This document shows, piece after piece, positions 7,996 to 14,988 of a DNA stretch of 16,889 nucleotides. The position numbers were made by a program, and so were the translations under genes. The notes beneath the pieces are model-generated. The model made no database searches and was not told the origin of the DNA. It worked only from the letters and a program-made list of their open reading frames with translations. This DNA comes from Dehalococcoidia bacterium (GTDB taxonomy: Bacteria > Chloroflexota > Dehalococcoidia > E44-bin15), in the NCBI GenBank assembly GCA_023129355.1, contig JAGMCC010000005.1, positions 1-16,889 of the forward strand, given 5' to 3'. The first letter of the stretch is position 1; every line of letters begins with the position of its first letter.

Positions 7996-9872
7996 TGATG
8001 CCAGAAAAAGTGCTGGGAAAAAGGATAAACAGTCCCTCCGAACTGGAAGCTCTGGAGCAGTCAATAGTTGCCAAGAGAGACCCCGATAAACCCTGTGTAG
8101 TACTATGTGCTGGGACAGGCTGTCGTGCTGCCGGTGCCGAAGAGGTGGTAGATGCTTTTAGGGAAGAGATTAAGCAGCAGGGTTTGGGGGATAAAGTAGA
8201 GGTGAAGTCAACCGGCTGCCACGGTTTTTGCGAAAGGGGGCCACTGGTGGTCCTGCGACCAAAAAAGATTTTCTATCAGCAAATAACCAAAGAAGATATC
8301 CCCGAGATCGTTTCCGAAAGCTTGGTCAATGATAACATTGTCGAGAGGTTGCTTTATGCTGACCCGGCAACAGGTGAGAAGATAGTATATGAAGATGATG
8401 TGCCCTTCTATAAGAAACAAACGAGGATCCTTCTCGGAGCTAATGGAGAGATCGACCCTACCGAAATCGATGATTACATCGCTATCGGCGGTTATTCCAC
8501 TCTGGCTAAGGCCCTTTTCCAGATGTCCCCGGAGGAGATTATCGAGGAGGTAAAACAGTCTGGCCTACGGGGGCGGGGGGGTGCAGGGTTCCCTACCTAC
8601 AGGAAGTGGGAATCCTGCCGCCACGCCAGAGGTGCTATCAAATACGTCATCTGCAATGCCGATGAGGGAGACCCCGGTGCTTATCAGGACAGGAGCCTCC
8701 TTGAAGGAAATCCCCACAGTGTTCTGGAGGGAATGATCATCGGTGCTTATGCCATAGGTTCCCATGAAGGCTACATCTATGTCCGCAACGAATATCCCCT
8801 GGCAGTAAGACATATCGGAATAGCGATAGAGCAGGCGATAGAATACGGGTTGCTGGGTGAAAACATCCTCGGGTCCGGCTTCGATTTCGGCGTAAGCATA
8901 AATAGGGGGGGAGGAGCCTTTGTCTGCGGGGAATCGACGGCGTTGATGGCTTCACTCGAGGGTAAGATAGGAGAGCCAAGAGCAAAGTACATTCATACCG
9001 TGGAGAAGGGCTTATGGGATAGGCCAAGCAATCTCAATAATGTCAAGACCTGGGCCAGCGTTCCCCTGATAATCAACAAGGGTGCAAAATGGTACTCCCA
9101 AATGGGGACTGAGGGGACTAAAGGCACCATGATATTCTCCCTGGTGGGAAAGGTAAACAACACCGGCCTCATAGAAGTTCCCATGGGAACAACCTTAAGG
9201 GAAATAATCTACGATATCGGTGGCGGAATCCCTGGGGGGAAGAAATTCAAGGCAGTCCAGACCGGGGGGCCCTCAGGGGGCTGCATCCCTGAGGAGCTTC
9301 TCCATCTACCGGTTGATTTCGATGAGCTGACCAAAGCCGGGTCGATGATGGGTTCCGGCGGGATGATAGTAATGGATGAGGACACCTGTATGGTAGATAT
9401 AGCCAGATATTTCCTAACCTTCCTTGAAGAGGAATCCTGTGGCAAGTGTGTACCCTGTCGGGAAGGGATAAAGAGAATGGGACAGATACTAACCGGTATC
9501 ACTCAGGGAAAGGGAAAGGAAGGGGACATCGAGATACTGGAAGATCTAGCCGGTGTCCTCCGTGATGGTTCTCTTTGCACTTTAGGAACAACAGCGGCCA
9601 ACCCTATCCTGACCACTATTCGTCACTTCAGGGATGAATATGAGGCCCACATCAAGGAAAAGAGATGTCCTGCCGCCGTTTGCCAGGAGTTGATCCAGTA
9701 TTCCATTATCGAGGAGAAGTGTCCTGGATGTGGTCTCTGTGTAAAGGCATGTCCTACGCAAGCGATAACCCTGGTGGCGAAAAAGCAGCCGGTAATCCTG
9801 GATCAAAGCAAGTGCATTAAATGTGGAGCCTGTTACGATGTTTGCAAGCTAGGGGCAGTGGCAAAGCGGTAA
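7995..9872 (+). CDS. nuoF: NADH-binding FMN/Fe-S subunit, NuoF/HydB type
   Basis: NAD(H)-oxidising or NAD+-reducing flavoprotein. The 625-residue protein has the extended layout of bifurcating hydrogenase HydB/HndC proteins: an N-terminal [2Fe-2S] thioredoxin-like domain (C38, C43, C75, C79); the FMN/NADH core with GRGGAGFP at 193-200 and [14 protein letters not shown] at about 220-233; an SLBB-like segment; the NuoF [4Fe-4S] cluster (C482, C485, C488, C528); and two C-terminal ferredoxin clusters (C576, C579, C582, C586 and C607, C610, C613, C617). These extra domains distinguish it from the shorter complex I NuoF. It starts at the ATG that overlaps the nuoE stop (TAATG). Whether the nucleotide is NAD or NADP is not decided by anything visible. 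No [FeFe] hydrogenase gene lies nearby, so this module likely serves the Hdr/Mvh system. Confidence 0.95.
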   Translation: MMPEKVLGKRINSPSELEALEQSIVAKRDPDKPCVVLCAGTGCRAAGAEEVVDAFREEIKQQGLGDKVEVKSTGCHGFCERGPLVVLRPKKIFYQQITKEDIPEIVSESLVNDNIVERLLYADPATGEKIVYEDDVPFYKKQTRILLGANGEIDPTEIDDYIAIGGYSTLAKALFQMSPEEIIEEVKQSGLRGRGGAGFPTYRKWESCRHARGAIKYVICNADEGDPGAYQDRSLLEGNPHSVLEGMIIGAYAIGSHEGYIYVRNEYPLAVRHIGIAIEQAIEYGLLGENILGSGFDFGVSINRGGGAFVCGESTALMASLEGKIGEPRAKYIHTVEKGLWDRPSNLNNVKTWASVPLIINKGAKWYSQMGTEGTKGTMIFSLVGKVNNTGLIEVPMGTTLREIIYDIGGGIPGGKKFKAVQTGGPSGGCIPEELLHLPVDFDELTKAGSMMGSGGMIVMDEDTCMVDIARYFLTFLEEESCGKCVPCREGIKRMGQILTGITQGKGKEGDIEILEDLAGVLRDGSLCTLGTTAANPILTTIRHFRDEYEAHIKEKRCPAAVCQELIQYSIIEEKCPGCGLCVKACPTQAITLVAKKQPVILDQSKCIKCGACYDVCKLGAVAKR

Positions 9873-9875
9873 ACA

Positions 9876-10448
9876 ATGGTAACTTTAACTATCGACGGCA
9901 GAGAAATAGGGGCAAGGGAAGGGGAAACCATACTGGAGGCGGCAAACCGCATCGGTATCTATATACCCACCCTCTGCTACCATGAGGCCATTTCCCCTTA
10001 CGGAGCCTGCCGGCTGTGTACCGTGGAGGTAAATCAAAGGGGGCGAGTCAGACTTGTCGCTTCGTGTCTCTTCCCTGTGGAGCAAGGACTGGAGGTGAAG
10101 ACCGATTCGGAGAGTGTCAGGAAGCTACGCAAAGGGTTAATGGAGCTGCTTCTCGCCAGCTGTCCCGATTCAGAGAGGATACAGAGTTTAGCCAGGGAAA
10201 TGGGGGTCGCTGAAACCAGGTTCGCACTGGAAGAGAACAAGTGCATCCTATGTGGACTGTGTGTGCGAGTATGCCAGGAAATAGCGGAAAAGAGCATAAT
10301 AAGTTTTGTTGGTCGGGGGACTAAAAGGAAGGTGGCCACCCCCTTCTTCATTCCCTCCGAGGAGTGTATTAAGTGTCAGGCTTGTGCCTATATTTGCCCT
10401 ACCGGAGCCATCAGATTCGAAGAAGGCAAATTGGTATTGCCGACATAG
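9876..10448 (+). CDS. HoxU/NuoG N-terminal-like 2Fe-2S and 4Fe-4S protein
   Basis: Electron-transfer partner of NuoEF. The 190-residue product has an N-terminal plant-type [2Fe-2S] domain (C34, C45, C48, C64) and a C-terminal ferredoxin domain with two [4Fe-4S] motifs (C123, C126, C129, C133 and C164, C167, C170, C174). HoxU and NuoG normally carry a His-Cys [4Fe-4S] motif (HxxxCxxCxxxxxC) between these domains; here that stretch reads LLLASCPDSERIQSLAREMG, with one cysteine and no histidine, so that cluster is predicted to be absent. The rest of NuoG (molybdopterin-like domain) is also absent, as in HoxU. It begins three bases after nuoF ends, supporting a three-subunit NuoEFG-like NAD module. 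Confidence 0.85.
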   Translation: MVTLTIDGREIGAREGETILEAANRIGIYIPTLCYHEAISPYGACRLCTVEVNQRGRVRLVASCLFPVEQGLEVKTDSESVRKLRKGLMELLLASCPDSERIQSLAREMGVAETRFALEENKCILCGLCVRVCQEIAEKSIISFVGRGTKRKVATPFFIPSEECIKCQACAYICPTGAIRFEEGKLVLPT

Positions 10449-10464
10449 CTTAGAGGACGGAGAA

Positions 10465-11463
10465 TTGACGCAATTTATATCTAAGAAAGACCTGCTCTCC
10501 TGGCTGAGCCAGTTGCTGGAAGATCGCTACCTAGTAGCGCCGACCAAGGTCGATGAACTGACCCTCTTTCGCCAGGTTGACCGGGTAGACGACATCGTCT
10601 TCGACTTCGACAATACGACCCTGTCCCCAAAAGAGTGGTTCTTCCCTCCTTCGGAGACCTTATTCTATGTTGAAAGGAAAGACGGGGGAGTCGAGTTAAT
10701 ACCGGCGACCATCGAGAGGGAAACAGCGATATTCGGCATACGTCCCTGCGATGCCCGGGGCATGGCCATGAACGATTACCCCTTCCTGGCGGAGCCGGCG
10801 GATGCCCTCTACCGCCAACACCGTGACAAGACTACTCTAGTCGGGCTGGCCTGCCTCACCACACGCCCAGAGTGCTTTTGCACCAGCATGGGCAGCGGTC
10901 CCCACGACCCAGCTAATTTAGATATCCTGCTCACCGAGGTAGCGGATGGCTATATCGTTCAGGTGCTTACGGATAAAGGTAAAGCCCTGTTGCCTGATAA
11001 ACTGATAACCGCCGCTGATGTATCACCTCCCCCAGTTCCGGCCCTCTCAGATGTCCCCAGCGGGGATATTTCGGAGAAGATGAGACGAGCCTTCGACGAC
11101 CCCTTTTGGGACCGGCTGGCCGATAGATGCATCCATTGCAATATCTGCTCCTATGTCTGCCCTACATGCTACTGCTTCGATGTGAGAGACTACACAGATA
11201 AAGAAAGGATCGAGCGGGTGCGCAGTTGGGAGAGCTGCCAGTCCCCGGGGTTCACCCGCATTGCTGGCGGCTATGACCCGCGCCCTACCAAGGGATCTCG
11301 CCTCAGGCAGAGGTTTGCCCATAAGCTACTTTATTTTCCCGAACAATTTGGAGCCTTGGCTTGTGTCGGCTGTGGCCGATGTGTCAGGGCCTGCCCGGTA
11401 AACATAGATATTCGTGAGATAATACAGGATGTTCAGCAACTGGGAGTGAAAAGTGAAGCCTGA
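10465..11463 (+). CDS. Sulfhydrogenase beta/FlxB-like 4Fe-4S protein
   Basis: Iron-sulfur subunit of the type paired with FAD/NAD-binding subunits in sulfhydrogenases (HydB) and Flx complexes (FlxB). I place the start at TTG 10465, preceded by GAGGA at 10453-10457, giving 332 residues; the frame is open further upstream to 10306, but that part lies inside the HoxU-like gene and lacks family features. Visible marks are GIRPCDARG (91-99, C95), a cysteine group C130, C137 and C139, and two ferredoxin clusters (C222, C225, C228, C232 with additional C235 and C237; and C300, C303, C306, C310). The plan mirrors the protein at 6659. Its 3' end overlaps the FAD/NAD gene by 11 bases, so the two subunits are probably made together and form a second pyridine-nucleotide module. 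Confidence 0.82.
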   Translation: MTQFISKKDLLSWLSQLLEDRYLVAPTKVDELTLFRQVDRVDDIVFDFDNTTLSPKEWFFPPSETLFYVERKDGGVELIPATIERETAIFGIRPCDARGMAMNDYPFLAEPADALYRQHRDKTTLVGLACLTTRPECFCTSMGSGPHDPANLDILLTEVADGYIVQVLTDKGKALLPDKLITAADVSPPPVPALSDVPSGDISEKMRRAFDDPFWDRLADRCIHCNICSYVCPTCYCFDVRDYTDKERIERVRSWESCQSPGFTRIAGGYDPRPTKGSRLRQRFAHKLLYFPEQFGALACVGCGRCVRACPVNIDIREIIQDVQQLGVKSEA

Positions 11464-12286
11464 GAATCCACTTCTGCCCTATCTAGCTACGCTGCAAGAT
11501 GTGATTGACCTCACACCTGATGTTAAGCTCTTCAAGCTAAAGCTGAATGACCCCGATATCAGAGACAGTTTCGATTATAAGCCAGGTCAGTTCATCTTCG
11601 TCTCCGCCTTCGGAGTAGGCGAGGCGCCCTTTGGCCTAACCTCAGTTGCCCACCGTAAAGCTGGCCTGGAGGTTGCTATAAGGCAGGTTGGCACCGTTAC
11701 CGCTGCCCTTCACCAGCTTGAGCCAGGGGCGATCGTTGGAGTGCGGGGAACCTTTGGCAACCACTTCCCGCTTGATGAATATAAGGGTAAAAACATATTC
11801 ATTATCGGCGGCGGTATCGGCTTCGCCCCGCTGCGTCCAATAATTCTCACCATACTGGATAACAGGGACGACTATGGAGACCTGCTCATCATCAATGGAG
11901 CGCGCAGCCCTCAGGACCTGGTCTTCGCCCCTGAGTTCGATACCTGGGCAGCGGCGCCTAGGACAAAACTGGAGCTCACCGTCGATGCCGGTGATGAGAA
12001 ATGGACCGGTACAGTAGCCTTGGTTCCCACGGTAGTGAGCGAACTCAAGCTCTCACCGGAGAATGCCATTGCCATTACCTGCGGCCCGCCCATTATGATC
12101 CACTTCACCCTTATTGAGCTAAGGAAGCTGGGTTTTGCCGATAATCAAATCATCACCACCCTTGAGGGCAAGATGAAGTGCGGTCTGGGCAAGTGTGCAC
12201 GATGCAATGTGGGTGATAAGTATATTTGCCAGGATGGCCCCGTCTTCTCTATGGAGCAGATCTCAGAGCTAATCGAGCAATTTTGA
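11453..12286 (+). CDS. FAD/NAD(P)-binding [2Fe-2S] oxidoreductase, HydG/FlxA type
   Basis: Ferredoxin-NADP reductase-family protein similar in plan to sulfhydrogenase gamma (HydG), FlxA and dihydroorotate dehydrogenase PyrK. The 277-residue product has a FAD-binding barrel with PFGLTS (59-64) at the flavin site and GTVTAAL (80-86); a nucleotide-binding domain with GGGIGFAPLRP (119-129) and CGPP (210-213); and a C-terminal [2Fe-2S] site (C243, C248, C251, C259). It starts at GTG 11453 inside the end of the preceding gene. In known systems this subunit passes electrons between NAD(P)H and its Fe-S partner, here the protein at 10465. Together with NuoEF it gives the cluster two separate nucleotide-binding modules. 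Confidence 0.9.
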   Translation: MKPENPLLPYLATLQDVIDLTPDVKLFKLKLNDPDIRDSFDYKPGQFIFVSAFGVGEAPFGLTSVAHRKAGLEVAIRQVGTVTAALHQLEPGAIVGVRGTFGNHFPLDEYKGKNIFIIGGGIGFAPLRPIILTILDNRDDYGDLLIINGARSPQDLVFAPEFDTWAAAPRTKLELTVDAGDEKWTGTVALVPTVVSELKLSPENAIAITCGPPIMIHFTLIELRKLGFADNQIITTLEGKMKCGLGKCARCNVGDKYICQDGPVFSMEQISELIEQF

Positions 12287-12325
12287 AGCGGATTAACGTC
12301 CTTAAATTGCTGAAGAGGAAATAAG

Positions 12326-12361
12326 ATGGAAGCCATCGCCAATACCTGCGCAACAATATGA
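12326..12361 (+). other. Mini-ORF of 11 codons ahead of nfu
   Basis: ATG at 12326 is preceded six bases upstream by AGAGGA and reads MEAIANTCATI, then TGA. The stop codon overlaps the first base of the AGGAGG ribosome binding site of the downstream Nfu gene, so translation of the mini-ORF could couple to, or compete with, initiation at 12373. It is in a different frame from nfu. It could be a leader peptide or chance; no attenuator hairpin with a T-run is seen. Confidence 0.35.
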
Positions 12362-12366
12362 GGAGG
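12361..12366 (+). promoter_or_regulatory. Shine-Dalgarno site of the Nfu-type gene
   Basis: Consensus AGGAGG six bases before ATG 12373. It overlaps the TGA of the upstream mini-ORF and decides the start of the 72-residue protein. Confidence 0.8.
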
Positions 12367-12372
12367 TAAGCC

Positions 12373-12591
12373 ATGCGGGAGAAGGTAGAAACAACTCTGG
12401 ATGAGATAAGGCCGTCGTTACGGGCAGACGGCGGCGATGTCGAGCTGGTGGATGTGACGGATGGTACAGTCACACTGAAGCTGACCGGCGCCTGCAGCGG
12501 CTGCCCGATGGCAACTATGACCCTGCACCAGGGGATTGAGCGAGTGCTTAAAGAGCAGATACCTGAGATAAAGGAAGTGATCGCCGTCTAA
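12373..12591 (+). CDS. NifU C-terminal domain (Nfu) iron-sulfur scaffold
   Basis: Small Fe-S carrier of 72 residues that is essentially only the NifU C-terminal domain. It shows the signature IRPSLRADGGDVELVDV at about 12-28 and the cluster-binding C41-x2-C44 in CSGCPMA. Free-standing Nfu proteins of this size bind and transfer [4Fe-4S] clusters to client apoproteins. Its position inside a cluster encoding dozens of Fe-S sites fits a dedicated supply role, though it could serve the whole cell. A strong ribosome binding site precedes it. Confidence 0.92.
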   Translation: MREKVETTLDEIRPSLRADGGDVELVDVTDGTVTLKLTGACSGCPMATMTLHQGIERVLKEQIPEIKEVIAV

Positions 12592-12638
12592 TGGCAATTC
12601 TTCCGATGCCAGCGGTTCTACGTAGATAGAAGATTGAC

Positions 12639-12875
12639 ATGACCCAGATAAAACGCTTTTCCTGTCATTCTTGTAGTAAAGAGGTGGAATGTCCTCCTGG
12701 AGCGCCTCCCTGTGAGGCGCTCCAGGACTGGCTAACCGTCTCTCATTGGCAGGGAAAAGGGGCAGTTTCCCACTATAATTTCTGCTCCCTTAGTTGCCTT
12801 CATTCCTGGGTAGCTGACCAAGCCCCCAGCGTGCCTGAGATATTTCTACAGTCTTTTAACGAGGATAAACATTAG
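12639..12875 (+). CDS. Small zinc-ribbon-like protein, function unknown
   Basis: I do not recognise a named family. The 78-residue product is cysteine-rich: C9-x2-C12, C18, C25, and later C49-x3-C53 within FCSLSCLHSW, a pattern typical of treble-clef or zinc-ribbon metal sites, with H45 nearby as a possible ligand. No signal peptide or membrane segment is seen. It lies between the Fe-S scaffold gene and the hydrogenase protease gene, so a role in cofactor assembly or regulation of the cluster is a reasonable but unproven guess. The coding sequence contains a perfect 14-bp inverted repeat that encodes PPGAPPCEALQ; the frame stays open through it. No good ribosome binding site precedes the ATG. 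Confidence 0.65.
   Translation: MTQIKRFSCHSCSKEVECPPGAPPCEALQDWLTVSHWQGKGAVSHYNFCSLSCLHSWVADQAPSVPEIFLQSFNEDKH
12695..12727 (+). repeat. Perfect 14-bp inverted repeat inside the zinc-ribbon gene
   Basis: TCCTGGAGCGCCTC (12695-12708) and GAGGCGCTCCAGGA (12714-12727) are exact reverse complements around the 5-base loop CCTGT. The GC-rich stem would be very stable in RNA. No T-run follows, so it is not a standard terminator. It could slow translation, protect or process the mRNA, or be a small inserted palindrome that preserved the frame. Confidence 0.75.
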
Positions 12876-12914
12876 AAACAGGCAATTGGCAATACAAGAA
12901 GGCAAAGGTAAAAG

Positions 12915-13364
12915 ATGAAGACGCTCATCTTAGGAATAGGAAACCCTATCGTAACCGACGATAGCGCAGGCCTCAAGATAGCCCAGCGGATCAAGGAGAG
13001 AAATCCTGAACTGGAAGTGATCGAGGCCTGTTCAGGCGCCCTTGGGCTCCTCGATGATGTAGCCGGCTACGATAAGCTCATCATCATCGATTCGGTTAAG
13101 ACTGAAGGCGGCAAACCGGGGGAGCTATACAAGCTGGAGCTTGAAGATCTGAACCCGACCCTAGAACACGCCACATCCCACGGCCTCGATATCGCCAGTG
13201 CGTTTAAACTTGGGGAAGGACTGGGATACAAGATGCCCCAATCCGTTATCATTTATGCTGTCGAGATAAAGGATAATACCAACTTTGGCGAGGAGTGCAC
13301 CAAAGAGGTAGCGGAAAGGATACCCCTTCTTGCCCAGCAAATAATGGAGGAGGAGAATCTGTGA
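12915..13364 (+). CDS. [NiFe] hydrogenase maturation protease (M52, HycI/HybD type)
   Basis: Endopeptidase that removes the C-terminal tail of the hydrogenase large subunit after nickel insertion. The 149-residue protein begins with GIGNPIVTDDSAG; D16, D59 (in IIIDSV) and H89 (in TSHGLD) align with the nickel-sensing residues E16, D62 and H93 of E. coli HybD. The mvhA product in this window keeps a 26-residue tail after its DPCxxCxxH motif, so it is the likely substrate. The gene is separated from mvhA by about 10 kb, but both lie in the same run of genes. Its last bases overlap the next MvhD gene. Confidence 0.92.
   Translation: MKTLILGIGNPIVTDDSAGLKIAQRIKERNPELEVIEACSGALGLLDDVAGYDKLIIIDSVKTEGGKPGELYKLELEDLNPTLEHATSHGLDIASAFKLGEGLGYKMPQSVIIYAVEIKDNTNFGEECTKEVAERIPLLAQQIMEEENL
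13346..13355 (+). promoter_or_regulatory. Shine-Dalgarno site deciding the GTG start of the second MvhD
   Basis: GGAGGAGGAG lies just ahead of GTG 13361 and inside the protease gene. It supports the GTG start over the upstream in-frame ATG at 13295, which would add residues unlike the family. Confidence 0.75.
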
Positions 13365-13783
13365 GCGATTTCAAACCTCAAATCGTCCTTTTTTGCTGTA
13401 ACTGGTTTTCCCACGACGGCGCCGACCTTGCCGGCACTTCCATATTACATGGAGCGCCCCATCTGCGGGTAATTAGAACCATGTGCTCCGGGAGAGTGGA
13501 ACCATCCTTTATCTTACGCGCTTTTAAGAGCGGTGCGGATGGGGTAATGATAGCCGGGTGTTACGCCGGGGATTGCCACTACATGAGCGGTAATTACAAG
13601 TCCCAGCGCCGTGTAATGTTACTTAAGAAAACACTTCCACAGCTTGGGATTGGGCCGGAGAGGTTAAAGCTGGACTTGATTTCCGCACCTGAGGCTCCCA
13701 AGTTCCCCTCTTCAGTGAATGAGTTTATCCATGAGGTCACCGAGCTTGGCGCCCTCAATGTCGCCAAGGCAGGAGCGAATTGA
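13361..13783 (+). CDS. MvhD paralogue with altered cysteine set
   Basis: Second MvhD-family protein, 140 residues from GTG 13361, whose GTGA overlaps the protease stop. The fold-defining sequence is clear (DGADLAGTS, RTMCSGRVEPS, AGCYAGDCHYMSGNYK), and C42, C67 and C72 match C43, C68 and C73 of the copy at 6231. However, the first CxxC is changed: the segment reads FCCNWFSHDG, so the position of the second cysteine is Phe16, while an extra cysteine (C12) sits just before C13. The cysteine equivalent to C31 is also missing (ILHGA). The protein may bind its [2Fe-2S] cluster differently or serve a different partner, plausibly the fusion protein or MetV encoded immediately downstream. Confidence 0.88.
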   Translation: MSDFKPQIVLFCCNWFSHDGADLAGTSILHGAPHLRVIRTMCSGRVEPSFILRAFKSGADGVMIAGCYAGDCHYMSGNYKSQRRVMLLKKTLPQLGIGPERLKLDLISAPEAPKFPSSVNEFIHEVTELGALNVAKAGAN

Positions 13784-13821
13784 TATAACACAGGAGCACC
13801 AAAGCAGAAAGAAGGGCGAAT

Positions 13822-14988
13822 TTGAGCGAGCAAATTACTGAAGAAATAGTGGCAGTCAAAGTTAGTGAGGAATCTTGTAGCGCGTGCGAGGTCTGCTACT
13901 CCATTTGCCCCTATGAGGCAATAAAAAGGGATGCCGAAACGGGCAAGGCCATCCTAGAAATAGAAAAGTGCCAGGTATGCGGCCTCTGTTATTCAGCCTG
14001 TCCCTCCAAAGTCATCGATACCATCTACTACGACTTGGATTCCCTGACCGGGTATCTGGAGCGGGCCAAGCAGAAATATGATAGTGACACACTGGTGATT
14101 ATGTGTAAAGGATGCGCCCCCGACCTTGCCGGGATCGAAAGGCAATTCGGGGTGAAAAAATTCATCCCGCTATCTGTTCCCTGCGTTGGGCGCATCCCGG
14201 TGGAGGTTTTCCTCAAAGCCATAACCATGGGCATCAAGAAAATCAATGTCCTCGCCTGCGATGAGGATTACTGCCGATACCAGCGGGGAAGCCCCATCGA
14301 GGGACGTCGAATCGCCGCACTTAACATCTTGATGGAGCAGCTTGGCTACGGCACAGAAGCGATAACCCTGAAGCGTAATAGCCTGAAAGTACAGGTAAAA
14401 GAAGACCTGTGTATCGCCTGCGGCAACTGCGTCTATTACTGCCCCTGGGATGCACCCAAGCTGGTGAGCCCGGGGAACGTTAAGGTCGATATGGACGCCT
14501 GTCACGGCTGCGGCCTGTGCGTCTCGATGTGCCCCGCCTTCGCCCTGGACCTGGATAATTGGGAGAAGGATCGCATTTCGATGCTGATTTCCCAGTTAGC
14601 AGCAGAAATGGCCCCGCCCAAGGTACTGGTATTTTGCTGCCAGTGGGCTGTTTTCCCATCACTTGAGGACGAGCCCGACGAGCACACGCGCTTTATCTAC
14701 CTGCCCTGTGCCGCCAGGGTTGATACCGTTCACATAGTGGAGGCTTTCCATACAGGCGTAGATGGCGTCTTGATCGCTGCCTGCGCCGAAGATGACTGCA
14801 AGCTAGAGGGAGCGGGCGGGAAAACCCAGCGCCCGGTTGCGGCACTACAGAAAAGGCTGGGTGAAATAGGTCTTGGAGAGCAGCTTCACATCTTAACTGT
14901 AGCGCCAAGATATCCAGAGGCGTTCGAGAGGGAACTATTGCAGTTCAGCCAAAAAATCGCCGGCATTCAAAAAGGGGAGTCAGCATGA
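13822..14988 (+). CDS. Ferredoxin-MvhD-ferredoxin-MvhD tandem fusion protein
   Basis: A 388-residue protein with a two-fold repeated plan. Unit one: two [4Fe-4S] motifs (C19, C22, C25, C29 and C50, C53, C56, C60) and an MvhD-like domain at about 90-175 with CKGC (C95, C98), C121 in PCVGRIPVE, and C146 and C151. Unit two: two [4Fe-4S] motifs (C197, C200, C203, C207 and C227, C230, C233, C237) and an MvhD-like domain at about 267-355 with C272/C273, C296 in PCAARVD, and C321 and C326. In the second MvhD domain the second CxxC cysteine is Ala276. The start is TTG 13822 with AGAAGGG upstream. Up to four [4Fe-4S] and two [2Fe-2S] clusters suggest a long electron wire or docking scaffold, possibly linking Hdr or hydrogenase to MetV/MTHFR. 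It resembles HdrA C-terminal/MvhD modules without the flavin domain. Confidence 0.85.
   Translation: MSEQITEEIVAVKVSEESCSACEVCYSICPYEAIKRDAETGKAILEIEKCQVCGLCYSACPSKVIDTIYYDLDSLTGYLERAKQKYDSDTLVIMCKGCAPDLAGIERQFGVKKFIPLSVPCVGRIPVEVFLKAITMGIKKINVLACDEDYCRYQRGSPIEGRRIAALNILMEQLGYGTEAITLKRNSLKVQVKEDLCIACGNCVYYCPWDAPKLVSPGNVKVDMDACHGCGLCVSMCPAFALDLDNWEKDRISMLISQLAAEMAPPKVLVFCCQWAVFPSLEDEPDEHTRFIYLPCAARVDTVHIVEAFHTGVDGVLIAACAEDDCKLEGAGGKTQRPVAALQKRLGEIGLGEQLHILTVAPRYPEAFERELLQFSQKIAGIQKGESA

Noticed and set aside
10306..10464. Upstream extension of the FlxB-like frame to ATG 10306
   Set aside because: It lies inside the HoxU-like gene in another frame and the extra residues lack family character; TTG 10465 has a suitable ribosome binding site.
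12593..12613. TGGCA...TGCCA inverted repeat after nfu as a terminator
   Set aside because: The stem is only 5 bp with a 10-base loop and no T-run.
12880..12908. Repeated GGCAA units before the protease gene
   Set aside because: Three short, irregular copies; too little to call a repeat element or regulatory site.
13295..13360. Upstream ATG of the second MvhD frame
   Set aside because: The added residues are the protease gene read out of frame; GTG 13361 has a strong GGAGGAGG site and gives the family length.
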